The notes: generated by a model not told the origin, from the letters alone. Counted from the first letter of the stretch, positions 55,478-64,000 are shown. The stretch is DNA of 64,000 nucleotides from Spirosoma sp. KUDC1026 (GCF_013375035.1 NZ_CP056032.1:4028001-4092000); one strand, 5' to 3'. Numbers and translations: made by a program.

Positions 55478-55628
55478 ACACGTATCCTGATTATAAGATT
55501 AAACATAGGTTAAAGTGCACGCAAGTAGTTTTCTACTGACTCTTTTATAATTTATATTGACTTTATTCTAACCTACTGGCATTAAAAATGAGTTAATCGT
55601 CTGTTTTTACTTACTTATTTATACTCAC

Positions 55629-55657
55629 AAAAAAGGCAACTATTTTGGTAGTCGCCT
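55629..55657 (-). terminator. Terminator of recG
   Basis: AGGCGACTA and TAGTTGCCT (minus strand) form a 9-bp stem with one G-T pair around CCAAAA, followed by six T. It is 23 bp downstream of the recG stop. Confidence 0.8.
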
Positions 55658-55679
55658 ATCAATGCAGAATAGAGTTTTT

Positions 55680-57788
55680 TTATGAAATCCGTCCCCAGTT
55701 ATTTTCGGTTTGCTTGATATTGTCGAGGTGATTCCGGATGGGTGCGTGCTGGGGCAGAACCAGTTCCGGATCTTGGGTCAGGATAGCCTGCGCCGACTCG
55801 CGGGCAGCGGCAAGTATAGCCCCATCTTTTGCCAGATCGGCAATCATCAGATCCATCACGCCACTTTGCTGCGTACCGCTCAGATCGCCGGGGCCGCGCA
55901 ATTGTAAGTCCACGTCGGCGATCTCAAACCCGTTGTTTGTCCGGACCATCGTTTCCAGTCGGGTGCGGGTATCGGTGCTGAGCTTGTAGCCGGTCATCAA
56001 AACACAGTACGACTGGTCGGCTCCCCGACCGACGCGGCCCCGCAACTGGTGCAGCTGCGATAAGCCGAAGCGCTCGGCACTTTCGATTACCATGACGCTG
56101 GCGTTTGGTACGTTCACCCCGACCTCAATAACCGTCGTGGCGACCATGATCTGGGTTTCCCGTTTCAGGAATCGCTTCATCTCATCGTCTTTCTCGTACG
56201 GCAGCATTTTCCCGTGCAGCATTCCCACTTCGTAGTTAGGCCGGGGGAACGCCCGCTGGATGCTCTCGAAGCCATCCATCAAATCTTTGTAGTCCAGTTT
56301 CTCGGATTCTTCAATCAGCGGATACACGACGTAGACCTGCCGGCCCAATTCAAGCTGCTGCCGCATAAAGCCAAACACTTCAGATCGGTGCTTGTCGTAT
56401 TTATGAACCGTTTTGATCGGTTTCCGGCCTTTGGGCAATTCGTCGATGATCGATACGTCCAGGTTGCCGTAGAGTGTCATGGCCAGCGTTCGGGGAATGG
56501 GCGTGGCAGTCATGACCAGAATATGGGGCGGAACGGTTTCGTTCTTGCGCCAGAGTTTGGCCCGCTGTGCTACCCCGAAGCGGTGCTGCTCGTCAATGAT
56601 ACACAGCCCCAAATTTTTGTACTGTACCGCATCTTCCAGCAGCGCGTGCGTCCCGACCAGAATGTGCATTTTTCCCTCCTGCAATTCCTGGTGCAGCACA
56701 ACCCGGCGCTTCTTGTTTGTCGACCCCGTCAGAATACCGATGTTCAGACCCATCGCGTCAGCGAATGGTTTCAGCCCGTTGTAATGCTGATCGGCCAGGA
56801 TTTCGGTGGGTGCCATAATACAGGCCTGCGCCCCACTGCCAATAGCCATCAGGCAGGCGATGAACGCTACAATGGTTTTCCCGCTACCCACGTCACCCTG
56901 CAAAAGCCGGTTCATTTGTTTGCCGGTCAGGAAATCGGCGTAAATCTCTTTAATAACTTTCTGCTGGGCACCGGTCAACTCAAAGGGAAGCAGCTCATTG
57001 TAAAAGTGCTTCATCAGCGACGTATCCCGGAAAATCTGCCCCGGAAACTCTTCTTTCTGAATCAGCTTATTTTTAATCAGCCGTAATTGGTTGTAAAACA
57101 GCTCTTCAAACTTTAGCCGTCGCTGCGCCTGCTTCAGCCACCCCTGATGCTGGGGCAGGTGAATGTTCCACATAGCATCCCGCTTGCTGATCAGCCGGTA
57201 CTGCTGAATGAGGGCGTCGGGCAGCGTTTCGCGGATGTGCGGCCATGATAGTTCGAGCAGGCCGCGCATGGCTTTTCCAATCGCCTTGCTGTCCAGATAC
57301 CGTTTACGGAGTTTATCGGTGAGGTTATAAACGGGAAAGAAGCCCGCTTCTGTTTCAGAAGCCGTTGCGGTATTTTCCAGCTCGGGGTGAATAATGCTGA
57401 AATGTCCGTTGAATGACTGCGGTTTTCCGTAGACCACGTACTCGCCATCCCGCCGGAGTGTTTTTTCGATGAACGTAATGCCCTGAAACCAGACCAGACT
57501 CATTGAGCCGGTTCCGTCGGAGAACGTAGCTACCAGTCGCTTCTTACCGCCTTCGCCCTCCAGCGTCCAGTCACGCAATCGCCCCCGTACCTGCGCCGAC
57601 GGCATCGAATCCATTAACTCACTAATGGTATAGAAACGGGTTCGGTCGTCGTACCGAAATGGGTAATACTGAATCAGATCGCCGTAGGTGAACAGATTCA
57701 GTTCTTTATTGAGCAGCTCGGTCCGTTGCGGTCCGAGCCCTTTGAGGTAGCTGAGTGGGGTATCAAAAAAAGTGGTACGTTCGGTCAT
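55680..57788 (-). CDS. recG: ATP-dependent DNA helicase RecG
   Basis: 702 aa, the usual RecG length. The N-terminal wedge/OB domain is at about 60-150 (VRGRLRDWTLEGEGGKKRLVATFSDGTGSMSLVWFQG). The helicase motifs are clear: Walker A LLQGDVGSGKTIVAF, motif II IIDEQHRFG, motif III VMTATPIPRTLAMTLYG, then VATTVIEVGVNVPNASVMVIESAERFGLSQLHQLRGRVGRG. RecG rescues stalled replication forks and branch-migrates Holliday junctions. Confidence 0.97.
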   Translation of the reverse strand: MTERTTFFDTPLSYLKGLGPQRTELLNKELNLFTYGDLIQYYPFRYDDRTRFYTISELMDSMPSAQVRGRLRDWTLEGEGGKKRLVATFSDGTGSMSLVWFQGITFIEKTLRRDGEYVVYGKPQSFNGHFSIIHPELENTATASETEAGFFPVYNLTDKLRKRYLDSKAIGKAMRGLLELSWPHIRETLPDALIQQYRLISKRDAMWNIHLPQHQGWLKQAQRRLKFEELFYNQLRLIKNKLIQKEEFPGQIFRDTSLMKHFYNELLPFELTGAQQKVIKEIYADFLTGKQMNRLLQGDVGSGKTIVAFIACLMAIGSGAQACIMAPTEILADQHYNGLKPFADAMGLNIGILTGSTNKKRRVVLHQELQEGKMHILVGTHALLEDAVQYKNLGLCIIDEQHRFGVAQRAKLWRKNETVPPHILVMTATPIPRTLAMTLYGNLDVSIIDELPKGRKPIKTVHKYDKHRSEVFGFMRQQLELGRQVYVVYPLIEESEKLDYKDLMDGFESIQRAFPRPNYEVGMLHGKMLPYEKDDEMKRFLKRETQIMVATTVIEVGVNVPNASVMVIESAERFGLSQLHQLRGRVGRGADQSYCVLMTGYKLSTDTRTRLETMVRTNNGFEIADVDLQLRGPGDLSGTQQSGVMDLMIADLAKDGAILAAARESAQAILTQDPELVLPQHAPIRNHLDNIKQTENNWGRIS

Positions 57789-57870
57789 GGCAGACCCGGC
57801 AAATTCCGGTTTGCAGGCGGGATTTGATCAAATTTACGCATTTCCACCAAAACCGAAAAAAGGCATAGGC

Positions 57871-57917
57871 GGTGTTTCCGTTAATCGCGTTGCGGTAATG
57901 CAATTAACGGAAACACC
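57871..57917 (-). terminator. Terminator of the outer-membrane barrel gene
   Basis: GGTGTTTCCGTTAA (57871-57884) and TTAACGGAAACACC (57904-57917) form a 14-bp stem with a 19-nt loop, 4 bp beyond the stop codon. A T run follows on the minus strand. Confidence 0.8.
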
Positions 57918-57920
57918 AGA

Positions 57921-59354
57921 TCAATAATCGTCCCGGCGAGATCCCCCCAGACCAAAAGCCACTCCACCGTACACATCCAGACCACGGGGTCTGATGCCGT
58001 TCGAGCTGGTCCCAACCAGGCCCAGAAAGTTATCGGTCCCCAGCCAGGCTGGTCCCACCCGCAGCGATGCACCAGCGGTCAGGCCCCGGTTTAGGTACGA
58101 AATGGGTAGGGCAAAGCTCAGCCAGCGTTTGTCGTAACGGGGTGTTATGGCAAACAGCGTGGGCTGATGAACGCTGGTAGCCTCATCCGACCGCATATCG
58201 CGCAGGTAGGTTACGCTGATACCAGCGCCGTCGGGTAATTGATAATCGGCGGTCAGGTTTAGCGAAGTGGGCAGCCCCGCCCAAAAACGGGTATCATCTG
58301 GCGTCCGGTTCGCATTAAACTTGGTCTGAATGACGTTCAGCAGATCACTCGCGCTGTTGATCCGATCAAAGTCGCTGCTGCGGAAAATGATCGGATTTGT
58401 CTGCACCCTGTTGACGTACTCATATTGTTCACCTTTGTACGTTAATCCCCCAATATCGGTCACAGCCGCTCCCAGCCGCCAAGCCGGACTGTCGCTATCG
58501 TACTGACTGACAAACGTCAGACCGACATCCAGCCCGACACCCTTCCCCGGCGCCGATGGGTTCAACAGCGTACCCAATCCCAATCCCCGGTTCTGCAGGT
58601 AGGTCGTGTACCCCAGCGTAGCATTGAAGCGATTAACTTCCAGCAAAGCGCTATTGGGGTTATCTGGGTCGGCCACGACCTGATAGTCAAGGCCCCGGTT
58701 GATGAGGTGCTGTGCGTTATACCCAAGCAATACCTTCGCCGTAGCTCCGAGCAGAAGCTTGCTTGCCTCGCCTTCAAACAGCGCTCCAGCATACGTAACA
58801 CCGATTTCGGAATACGTATTGGCATTAACTCCAAACCCGTTGTTCCGATTTGGAATTCCGTATATCGCCCCGTCGTTCAGACTAGACCGAATAGCCGACA
58901 GAAGCTCCTGGGAGGCATTGGTTACCTGGGCTATGGCGCGGAATCGGGTCGTTATGGCAAAGGCCGAGCTTTCCCCAACTCGTTTCAGGATGGCCGGCCC
59001 GCGCACTTCGCCGGATAACGTACCGTTTTTGGGGGCTCCGTCCAGATTTTCCCGCGTGTAGTTGGTTGAAAAGTCCAGCGCCCCGTTGGGTTTGCGATAC
59101 TGGGGAGGAACGCTGCCGGTGATGAGTTGAAACAGTGAGAACGGCGCCTGGTAACGAACATAGTTGTTATCAAGGTGTCCGTTTACCGTTCCGATATTGA
59201 AATAAATCTCACTGGGCGAATCGGCAGCCAGCGCCGGGTTAATGTAGAGTCGGTTCGTTCCCCCGTAGCGGCTGGTTGAGATGCCCAGCATATTCTGGGC
59301 CAGAGCGGCCGTTGTTGTCAGGAACATCGTTCCCAGCAGCAGCGAATACTTCAT
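57921..59354 (-). CDS. DUF5723-like outer-membrane beta-barrel protein
   Basis: 477 aa from the ATG at 59354, where a signal peptide begins (MKYSLLLGTMFLTTTAALAQ); in-frame starts at 59375 (ATG) and 59405 (TTG) are alternatives. The mature protein has alternating hydrophobic residues and Gly/Asn-rich turns (RYGGTNRLYINPALAADSPSEIYFNIGTVNGHLDNNYVRYQAPFSL), typical of the FadL-like barrels of Bacteroidota gliding or secretion families. The role is unknown. It is downstream of its own promoter region, not in an operon with recG. Confidence 0.75.
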   Translation of the reverse strand: MKYSLLLGTMFLTTTAALAQNMLGISTSRYGGTNRLYINPALAADSPSEIYFNIGTVNGHLDNNYVRYQAPFSLFQLITGSVPPQYRKPNGALDFSTNYTRENLDGAPKNGTLSGEVRGPAILKRVGESSAFAITTRFRAIAQVTNASQELLSAIRSSLNDGAIYGIPNRNNGFGVNANTYSEIGVTYAGALFEGEASKLLLGATAKVLLGYNAQHLINRGLDYQVVADPDNPNSALLEVNRFNATLGYTTYLQNRGLGLGTLLNPSAPGKGVGLDVGLTFVSQYDSDSPAWRLGAAVTDIGGLTYKGEQYEYVNRVQTNPIIFRSSDFDRINSASDLLNVIQTKFNANRTPDDTRFWAGLPTSLNLTADYQLPDGAGISVTYLRDMRSDEATSVHQPTLFAITPRYDKRWLSFALPISYLNRGLTAGASLRVGPAWLGTDNFLGLVGTSSNGIRPRGLDVYGGVAFGLGGSRRDDY

Positions 59355-59548
59355 GAATACGTTTGTTAACACCATTCTGTTTTCGTTATTACGTGTTGTT
59401 GGCAACGTAGTTATGGTTCATCCGAAAACAGAGGTGTGTATAGTGAATGGTTATATTTTAACAAAGAAACATCATTTAACGCTGTGTGTTTGCAGTTGCT
59501 GCGGAATTCCGCCTGAAACGCCCTGGCAAATCAACTATGTCTAAATGC

Positions 59549-59588
59549 AAAACAGCCCACTGCCGGTCGACCGGCAGTGGGCTGTTTT
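59549..59588. terminator. Perfect 40-bp palindromic terminator
   Basis: A perfect palindrome with arms AAAACAGCCCACTGCCGG around TCGA. It lies 30 bp past the nfu stop and ends with a T-rich flank on both strands. It is like the palindrome at 2342-2375. Confidence 0.8.
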
Positions 59589-59617
59589 ATACACTAGTTA
59601 CGTTGTTCAGCGCTGTT

Positions 59618-60220
59618 TTACACGCCCTCGGCTTCTACCAGTTTCACTTCAGGAACCAGGCGGGTCAGCAGGTTTTCGATGCCCGCTTTCAGCGTCAGCG
59701 TCGACGATGGGCAACCGCTGCACGATCCCTGCAGAAGCACTTTTACCGTACCGCTGGGTTCATCGAAGGAATAGAAGCTGATGGCGCCCCCGTCGGATTC
59801 AACCGCGGGCCGGATATACTGATCCAGTACCGCTTTGATCTTCTGTACTGTTTCAGAGTCCATATCCAGCTTCACGCTGTTAGCGTCCATGGTCTTCTGG
59901 GCAAACACGGGCTTCTGTTCGCCAAAATATTCTTTCAGGAAGAACTTGAGTTCGAAGAGAACTTCATCCCAATCGGTTTCGTCATTCTTCGTAATGGTAA
60001 TGAAATTACCGGCAATGAAGACCCGCTGCACAAAATCGAAGCCGAACAGGGCGACCGCTAGGGGCGATTCTTTTCCCGTAACGAGCGCATCGGACGGAGC
60101 GGCATAGTCGAAGGAAAGTCCGGCCGGAACCAGTTCAAAGTTAATGACGAACTTCATCGAGTTCGGATTGGGGCTGCCTTCGGTAAATATAGAAACAGGG
60201 CGATTCAGCGTGGGATTCAT
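59618..60220 (-). CDS. nfu: NifU-like iron-sulfur scaffold protein (Nfu)
   Basis: 200 aa. Residues about 10-95 form the Nfu N-terminal domain (IFTEGSPNPNSMKFVINFELVPAG). The NifU C-terminal domain (about 123-190) has the Fe-S binding C167-x-x-C170 in GSCSGCPSSTLTLKAGIENLL and IRPAVESDGGAISFYSF before it. It carries or delivers Fe-S clusters to target proteins in the cytoplasm. It is separated from the upstream L27 gene by a terminator and a repeat hairpin. Confidence 0.94.
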   Translation of the reverse strand: MNPTLNRPVSIFTEGSPNPNSMKFVINFELVPAGLSFDYAAPSDALVTGKESPLAVALFGFDFVQRVFIAGNFITITKNDETDWDEVLFELKFFLKEYFGEQKPVFAQKTMDANSVKLDMDSETVQKIKAVLDQYIRPAVESDGGAISFYSFDEPSGTVKVLLQGSCSGCPSSTLTLKAGIENLLTRLVPEVKLVEAEGV

Positions 60221-60284
60221 CGGGATAAGGTTTTGATTGATCCGTACGGGGCTAACAGCATCAATCTTTTTTTAGTTTGATGGC

Positions 60285-60478
60285 GGGAGGAGAAGAAAGA
60301 GAAGAGACGTGAGAGATAAGACATAAGAGAAAAGACATAAGACACAAGACCGAAGGGCTGAAAACAGATAGCGGTCTCACCCAGCTACGTCTTTTGTCTT
60401 TCTTCTCACGTCTTACGTCTCATATCTTTTGTCTTATATCTCATATCTTTTGTCTTATATCTCACATCTTCCCTCTTC
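60285..60478. repeat. Long hairpin of AAGACATAAGA-type repeats
   Basis: Left arm (about 60285-60353) is purine-rich, with repeats such as ATAAGACATAAGAGAAAAGA; right arm (60389-60478) is the pyrimidine-rich complement, with repeated GTCTTATATCTCATATCTTTT units. The arms are about 70-90 nt with mismatches; loop about 35 nt. The gap of 324 bp holds no gene. Confidence 0.75.
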
Positions 60479-60487
60479 GTTTTCCCC

Positions 60488-60524
60488 ACAAAAAAACCCG
60501 ACTGACGAATCAGCCGGGTTTTGT
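60488..60524 (-). terminator. Terminator of rpmA
   Basis: A stem of AACCCGACTGA and TCAGCCGGGTT with a CGAA loop, one A-G mismatch, and a T run on the minus strand. It is about 20 bp past the rpmA stop. Confidence 0.8.
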
Positions 60525-60544
60525 ATTGATTTGTTACGTAGCGC

Positions 60545-60844
60545 TTAGGCAGCTGCCGTTTCAACGGGGGCTGCTTCAACTGCCGAAGGACCAGCAGGAA
60601 CGATATCTACGTATGAGCGGCTCGCGCGGCCCGGACGGAATTTTACCGTACCGTCAACCAGTGCGAACAGCGTGAAATCTTTACCCAGACCGACGTTTTT
60701 GCCGGGGTGGTGTTTCGTACCGCGCTGACGAACAATGATGTTACCGGCAATAGCCGATTCACCGCCGAACAGTTTTACACCCAGACGTTTGCTGTGCGAA
60801 TCACGACCGTTTTTGGAACTACCTACACCTTTCTTGTGTGCCAT
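60545..60844 (-). CDS. rpmA: 50S ribosomal protein L27
   Basis: 99 aa. [29 protein letters not shown] is the conserved N-terminus and [30 protein letters not shown] the core. The Ala/Pro/Val-rich tail is an extension. It is a large ribosomal subunit protein near the peptidyl transferase centre. It follows rplU, 102 bp away on the same strand, as usual. Confidence 0.98.
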   Translation of the reverse strand: MAHKKGVGSSKNGRDSHSKRLGVKLFGGESAIAGNIIVRQRGTKHHPGKNVGLGKDFTLFALVDGTVKFRPGRASRSYVDIVPAGPSAVEAAPVETAAA

Positions 60845-60946
60845 TTCTTTAAAGAAGTTTTACAGTTGTATAGTCGTCAGGTTGCGTGGTTAATTGTAGC
60901 CAGGGGAGGCTTTTTAACTAGGCAACTTTATAACTTTTCAACTCAT

Positions 60947-61264
60947 TTACAGAGTAATGTCTTCGATCAGGACTTTGGTCAGGTATTGACGGTGTCCGTT
61001 TTTCTTTTTGTATCCTTTCCGGCGTTTTTTCTTGAAGACGATAACTTTTTCGCCTTTCAGATGCTCGACGATTTTAGCGGATACCGTAACACCAGCTACG
61101 GTTGGCGCACCAACGGTGATGCTGCCTTCGTTGTCAACAAGGAGAATTTTCACCTTGTCGGAGGCAAGTGCAGCGTCCACGTCGCCCTCTAACCGGTGGG
61201 TATAGATAGAACGACCCTTCTGGATCTTGAATTGCTGCCCTGCGATCTCTACGATTGCGTACAT
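60947..61264 (-). CDS. rplU: 50S ribosomal protein L21
   Basis: 105 aa from the ATG at 61264 (MYAIVEIAGQQFKIQKGRSIY); a reading from 61423 adds 53 unrelated residues. The C-terminal FKKKRRKGYKKKNGHRQYLTKVLIEDI is the L21 signature. It is the first gene of the rplU-rpmA pair, downstream of the hotdog gene on the same strand. Confidence 0.98.
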   Translation of the reverse strand: MYAIVEIAGQQFKIQKGRSIYTHRLEGDVDAALASDKVKILLVDNEGSITVGAPTVAGVTVSAKIVEHLKGEKVIVFKKKRRKGYKKKNGHRQYLTKVLIEDITL

Positions 61265-61358
61265 GATTTGTGTATGAAATTGAAAATTAGGGTGCAAAGG
61301 TACGGGCAGATCAATAAAAAAGCAATGCTTAACGGGAGCAAATCCTGACGTTTTTACC

Positions 61359-61808
61359 CTAAAAGGGCAGTTTTCGCGAGGTCTGTACCAGATTTGACGT
61401 ACACTTGGCAATAATTTTACCATCAGCGGCTACCAGACGACCTTCGCAATGGATCAGATTGCGTCCCGCCCGGATCACTTCGGCCGTGGCCGTCAGCACA
61501 TCGCCCGGTTTGGCTGCGTGCAGAAAATCGACGTTCAGGTTAACGGTTGTATAGCCAAATTCGCGGCCCAGCGTGAACACGGTTCCACCAATCAGATCGT
61601 CCAGAATGGCGCTGGACATCCCACCGTGCAGCCCGCCTACGACGTTGGTCAGGTCTTCACGTATTGTATATTCGGCCACCATCCGTCCGTGGTCAACGCT
61701 CAGCAGAACACCATTCAGAAAGCGTCCTACCGGCGACCAGCTTTCAGTCATGGTACGGCCAATCTGCGACCGCAGGTAATCGATACGGCTATTAATCAGG
61801 TTCTCCAT
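61359..61808 (-). CDS. PaaI-type hotdog-fold thioesterase
   Basis: 149 aa. The hotdog-fold signature GGLHGGMSSAILDDLIGGTVF (about 58-78) includes the catalytic Asp/Glu region, followed by TTVNLNVDFLHAAKPGDVLTATAEVIRAGRNLIHCEGRLVAADGKIIAKC. It hydrolyses an acyl-CoA, substrate not predictable. The gene is divergent from the ComA-like gene and ends 94 bp before rplU. Confidence 0.9.
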   Translation of the reverse strand: MENLINSRIDYLRSQIGRTMTESWSPVGRFLNGVLLSVDHGRMVAEYTIREDLTNVVGGLHGGMSSAILDDLIGGTVFTLGREFGYTTVNLNVDFLHAAKPGDVLTATAEVIRAGRNLIHCEGRLVAADGKIIAKCTSNLVQTSRKLPF

Positions 61809-61938
61809 AAGCCGTAAAAATAGAACGAAACCAAGCTAATCGGTCATTCTACGCGATTAATTGTGGACTTTCTTGGGGGGTTTATCGGACTTGTGCTACT
61901 TTTGGGCGTTTTTTAACACGCCTATTCGATTAGACCGA

Positions 61939-62700
61939 ATGAATTATACGCTTACGCAAATTCCCGATCGCGATGCAAAACCCCGTCAGAACGGGTTGAC
62001 CATGGTCATGGACAAGGGAATGAGCCTGCGTGAAGTAGAAGACTTTTTATCGACTTCTGCCGACCACGCGGACATCATTAAACTAGGGTGGGCCACTTCG
62101 TTTGTTACTCCCAACCTGAAAGAAAAAATTGAGCTTTATCAGCGCGCAAATCTGCCGGTTTATTTCGGCGGTACGTTGTTTGAAGCCTTCGTTGTGCGCA
62201 AGCAGTTTGACGATTACCGGCGGCTGCTGGACAAGTACCAGTTGCAGCACGCCGAGGTATCGGATGGATCGCTGGAAATGCACCAAGACGACAAGTGCGA
62301 GTACATCCGGCAACTGGCCACCCAGGTGACGGTCCTTTCGGAAGTAGGCTCGAAAGATGAAGCCAAGATCATCCCGCCTTACAAGTGGATTCAGCTGATG
62401 AAAGCTGAACTGCAGGCCGGTGCCTGGAAAGTAATCGGCGAAGCCCGCGAAGGGGGAACGGTTGGTCTGTTCCGGTCGAGCGGTGAGGTCCGGCAGGGCC
62501 TGGTCGAGGAAATCCTGACGCAGATTCCCGTCGACAAAATCATCTGGGAAGCACCCCAGAAAGAGCAGCAGGTCTGGTTCGTTAAACTGCTGGGAGCCAA
62601 TGCCAACCTGGGTAACATTGCACCGCACGAAGTTATTCCGCTGGAAACGATCCGGCTGGGCTTACGTGGTGATACCTTCTCGCTTTTCCTCGACAACTAA
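61939..62700 (+). CDS. Phosphosulfolactate synthase (ComA) family protein
   Basis: 253 aa from the ATG at 61939; the longer reading from 61861 is poor. ComA signatures: IIKLGWATSFVTPNLKEKIELY, VYFGGTLFEAF, VSDGSLEMHQD, VLSEVGSKDE, VIGEAREGGTVGLF, IIWEAPQKEQQVWFVKLLGANANLGNI and LETIRLGLRGDT. The archaeal enzyme joins sulfite and PEP to make phosphosulfolactate for coenzyme M. In a Bacteroidota cell it may feed sulfolactate or cysteate for sulfonolipids; this is an inference, and no other pathway gene is adjacent. It is 6 bp upstream of the DedA gene. Confidence 0.88.
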   Translation: MNYTLTQIPDRDAKPRQNGLTMVMDKGMSLREVEDFLSTSADHADIIKLGWATSFVTPNLKEKIELYQRANLPVYFGGTLFEAFVVRKQFDDYRRLLDKYQLQHAEVSDGSLEMHQDDKCEYIRQLATQVTVLSEVGSKDEAKIIPPYKWIQLMKAELQAGAWKVIGEAREGGTVGLFRSSGEVRQGLVEEILTQIPVDKIIWEAPQKEQQVWFVKLLGANANLGNIAPHEVIPLETIRLGLRGDTFSLFLDN

Positions 62701-62706
62701 TTTTTC

Positions 62707-63348
62707 ATGGATCTTCTGAAGTCGTTACTCGATTTTCTGCTGCACCTCGATAAGTACCTCGACGTGTGGGCGAATGAATACGGTATACTGCTGTATGCGA
62801 TTCTGTTCCTGATCGTATTCACCGAAACGGGACTTATCGTTATGCCACTGCTCCCCGGCGATTCGCTGCTGTTTGCCGCTGGTGCACTGGCCGCCCGCGA
62901 CACCAATGACCTCAGCGTGGGCGTTATCATTCCGCTGCTGATTGTAGCGGCTCTGCTGGGCGACAACGTGAATTACCTCGTCGGAAAAACGCTGGGGAAT
63001 CAGATTAAAATGCGGGAACGAATTCTGTTCTTCAAACGCGAGTACATTTCTGAAACCGAGAAATTTTACGGTAAATACGGCGGACGGACGGTAATCATCG
63101 CCCGGTTTATTCCGATTGTCCGGACCATTGCTCCGTTCGTTGCGGGTGCGGGTAGTATGAACTATGGTACCTATATTAAGTTCTGCATCATGGGGGCTAT
63201 TCTATGGGTAACGAGTATCTCGCTGCTGGGTTACTTCTTCGGTAACTTCCCCATCGTGCAGAAGAATTTCGAGTTGGTTGTTTTCGGCATTGTAGGGTTA
63301 TCCATTCTGCCAATTATCATTGAGTTCATCAAGAAAAAGTCCCGCTAG
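62707..63348 (+). CDS. DedA-family (SNARE-associated) membrane protein
   Basis: 213 aa with about five hydrophobic segments. The DedA motifs are visible: MPLLPGDSLLFAAGALAARD and GRTVIIARFIPIVRTIAPFVAGAGSMNY, including the conserved arginines. Members are lipid scramblases or undecaprenyl-phosphate recyclers of the inner membrane. It sits 6 bp from the ComA-like gene, which suggests co-transcription, and is followed by a strong terminator. Confidence 0.94.
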   Translation: MDLLKSLLDFLLHLDKYLDVWANEYGILLYAILFLIVFTETGLIVMPLLPGDSLLFAAGALAARDTNDLSVGVIIPLLIVAALLGDNVNYLVGKTLGNQIKMRERILFFKREYISETEKFYGKYGGRTVIIARFIPIVRTIAPFVAGAGSMNYGTYIKFCIMGAILWVTSISLLGYFFGNFPIVQKNFELVVFGIVGLSILPIIIEFIKKKSR

Positions 63349-63378
63349 ATTGTAAAAAGTCTACCGCTTCAACAAGTC

Positions 63379-63422
63379 AGCACTACGTCGCCAGGTTACG
63401 CCAAACGACGTAGTGCTTTTTT
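63379..63422 (+). terminator. Terminator of the ComA-DedA unit
   Basis: AGCACTACGTCG (63379-63390) and CGACGTAGTGCT (63406-63417) form a 12-bp stem with a 15-nt loop and a run of six T. Confidence 0.88.
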
Positions 63423-63455
63423 CTGTCTCTACAGGACGTTTATCTTTTCGCAGCC

Positions 63456-64000
63456 ATGACACGGTACGGTCTGATTGGTTTTCCGCTTACGCATTCGTTC
63501 TCGCAGCGGTATTTTACCGAAAAATTTAACCGGGAAGGCATCCCCGACAGTCGGTATGACCTCTTCGAGATGGCCGACGTAACAGCGTCGCTCCCCGAGT
63601 TGTTGCAAACGCCTGGTCTGCGGGGCCTGAACGTAACGATTCCGCACAAACAGGCCGTTTTTCCGTATCTCGACCGTCTGGACGCTTCAGCCGAGAAGGT
63701 TGGCGCAGTAAACGTGATCAGGCTCGAAGCAGATGGCTCCCGGACGGGTTATAATTCGGATTATTACGGCTTCCGCCAATCGCTGGAAGACTGGATAATG
63801 ACCCTTAACCGCCCCGTTGCCGGCTTACACGCATTGGTTCTTGGCACAGGGGGCGCTTCCAAAGCCGTCCTTGCCGCCTTGCAGGATCTGAACGTGTCGT
63901 ACCAGATTGTTTCCCGCACAAAGTCCGACATGACTGTTACGTACGAAGAAGTTGGTAGTTTGATTAACGATCATCAGCTGATCATTAACTGCTCGCCCGT
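63456..64000 (+). CDS. aroE: Shikimate dehydrogenase, 5' part, cut by the window edge
   Basis: The ATG at 63456 opens a frame of 181 codons that runs off the end. It reads MTRYGLIGFPLTHSFSQRYF, with the family substrate-binding S-x-S-like block. Catalytic K65 is in NVTIPHK and D102 in GYNSDYYGF, and ALVLGTGGASKAVLAAL is the NADP-binding loop. It reduces 3-dehydroshikimate in aromatic amino acid synthesis. About 60-70 C-terminal residues are missing from the window. Confidence 0.95.
   Translation, partial: MTRYGLIGFPLTHSFSQRYFTEKFNREGIPDSRYDLFEMADVTASLPELLQTPGLRGLNVTIPHKQAVFPYLDRLDASAEKVGAVNVIRLEADGSRTGYNSDYYGFRQSLEDWIMTLNRPVAGLHALVLGTGGASKAVLAALQDLNVSYQIVSRTKSDMTVTYEEVGSLINDHQLIINCSP

Noticed and set aside
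60707..61192. A 161-aa plus-strand frame across rpmA and rplU
   Set aside because: It is antisense to two clear ribosomal protein genes.
1..64000. tRNA, rRNA, CRISPR array, IS element, riboswitch
   Set aside because: I read the intergenic gaps and saw no cloverleaf, rRNA, regularly spaced direct repeats, transposase frame or known riboswitch core.

Overview
The window looks like chromosomal DNA of a Bacteroidota bacterium, most likely Cytophagales and close to Spirosoma. The reasons are two SusC/SusD pairs, a Cytophagales-style housekeeping set (rplU-rpmA, nfu, recG, etfBA with a BFN-family nuclease gene), many secreted or lipobox proteins of Bacteroidota type, and a sodium-pump-type rhodopsin. 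No rRNA, tRNA, CRISPR array, IS element or prophage was seen. The last gene (aroE) runs off the right edge.

Layout: 43-9818 is mixed housekeeping: M23 endopeptidase with LysM, transglutaminase-like protein, BFN nuclease, etfA/etfB, TPR protein, lipoprotein, a divergent Nramp-like transporter, Dps, quinone oxidoreductase and DinB. 9819-10212 is a repeat cluster. 10213-12261 holds a DUF1080 protein and an EamA transporter. 12332-14757 is the most striking locus: a microbial rhodopsin with the NDQ signature of sodium pumps, followed on the same strand by a carotenoid cleavage oxygenase that could make its retinal. 15090-20572 holds an OmpA protein, an unknown protein, an acyltransferase, a Tat-exported sugar isomerase-like protein and a DUF2490 protein.

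20642-36995 is a polysaccharide utilisation locus on the minus strand: susC, susD, a large (alpha/alpha)-barrel-like protein, a sialate-esterase-like SGNH protein, an SSS symporter, a GH2 enzyme, an FAD oxidoreductase and possibly a GDSL esterase. A divergent LacI regulator sits beside operator-like sites. A plausible scheme is outer-membrane capture by SusCD, trimming and deacylation in the periplasm, uptake by the symporter and induction through LacI. 37091-44047 has small unknown proteins, a second DUF1080 gene divergent from an AraC regulator, an AI-2E family permease, a GH79-like secreted protein, an AT-rich orphan and a DoxX-like protein. 44040-55477 holds GntP, a McrC without McrB, and a second susCD pair followed by a large FG-GAP/ASPIC lipoprotein.

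55680-64000 returns to housekeeping: recG, an outer-membrane barrel, nfu, rpmA, rplU, a hotdog thioesterase, a ComA-like phosphosulfolactate synthase, DedA and partial aroE. Intergenic regions repeatedly carry long hairpins. Some are strong terminators, two of them perfect palindromes. Others are built from short purine-rich repeats and lie inside apparent operons.
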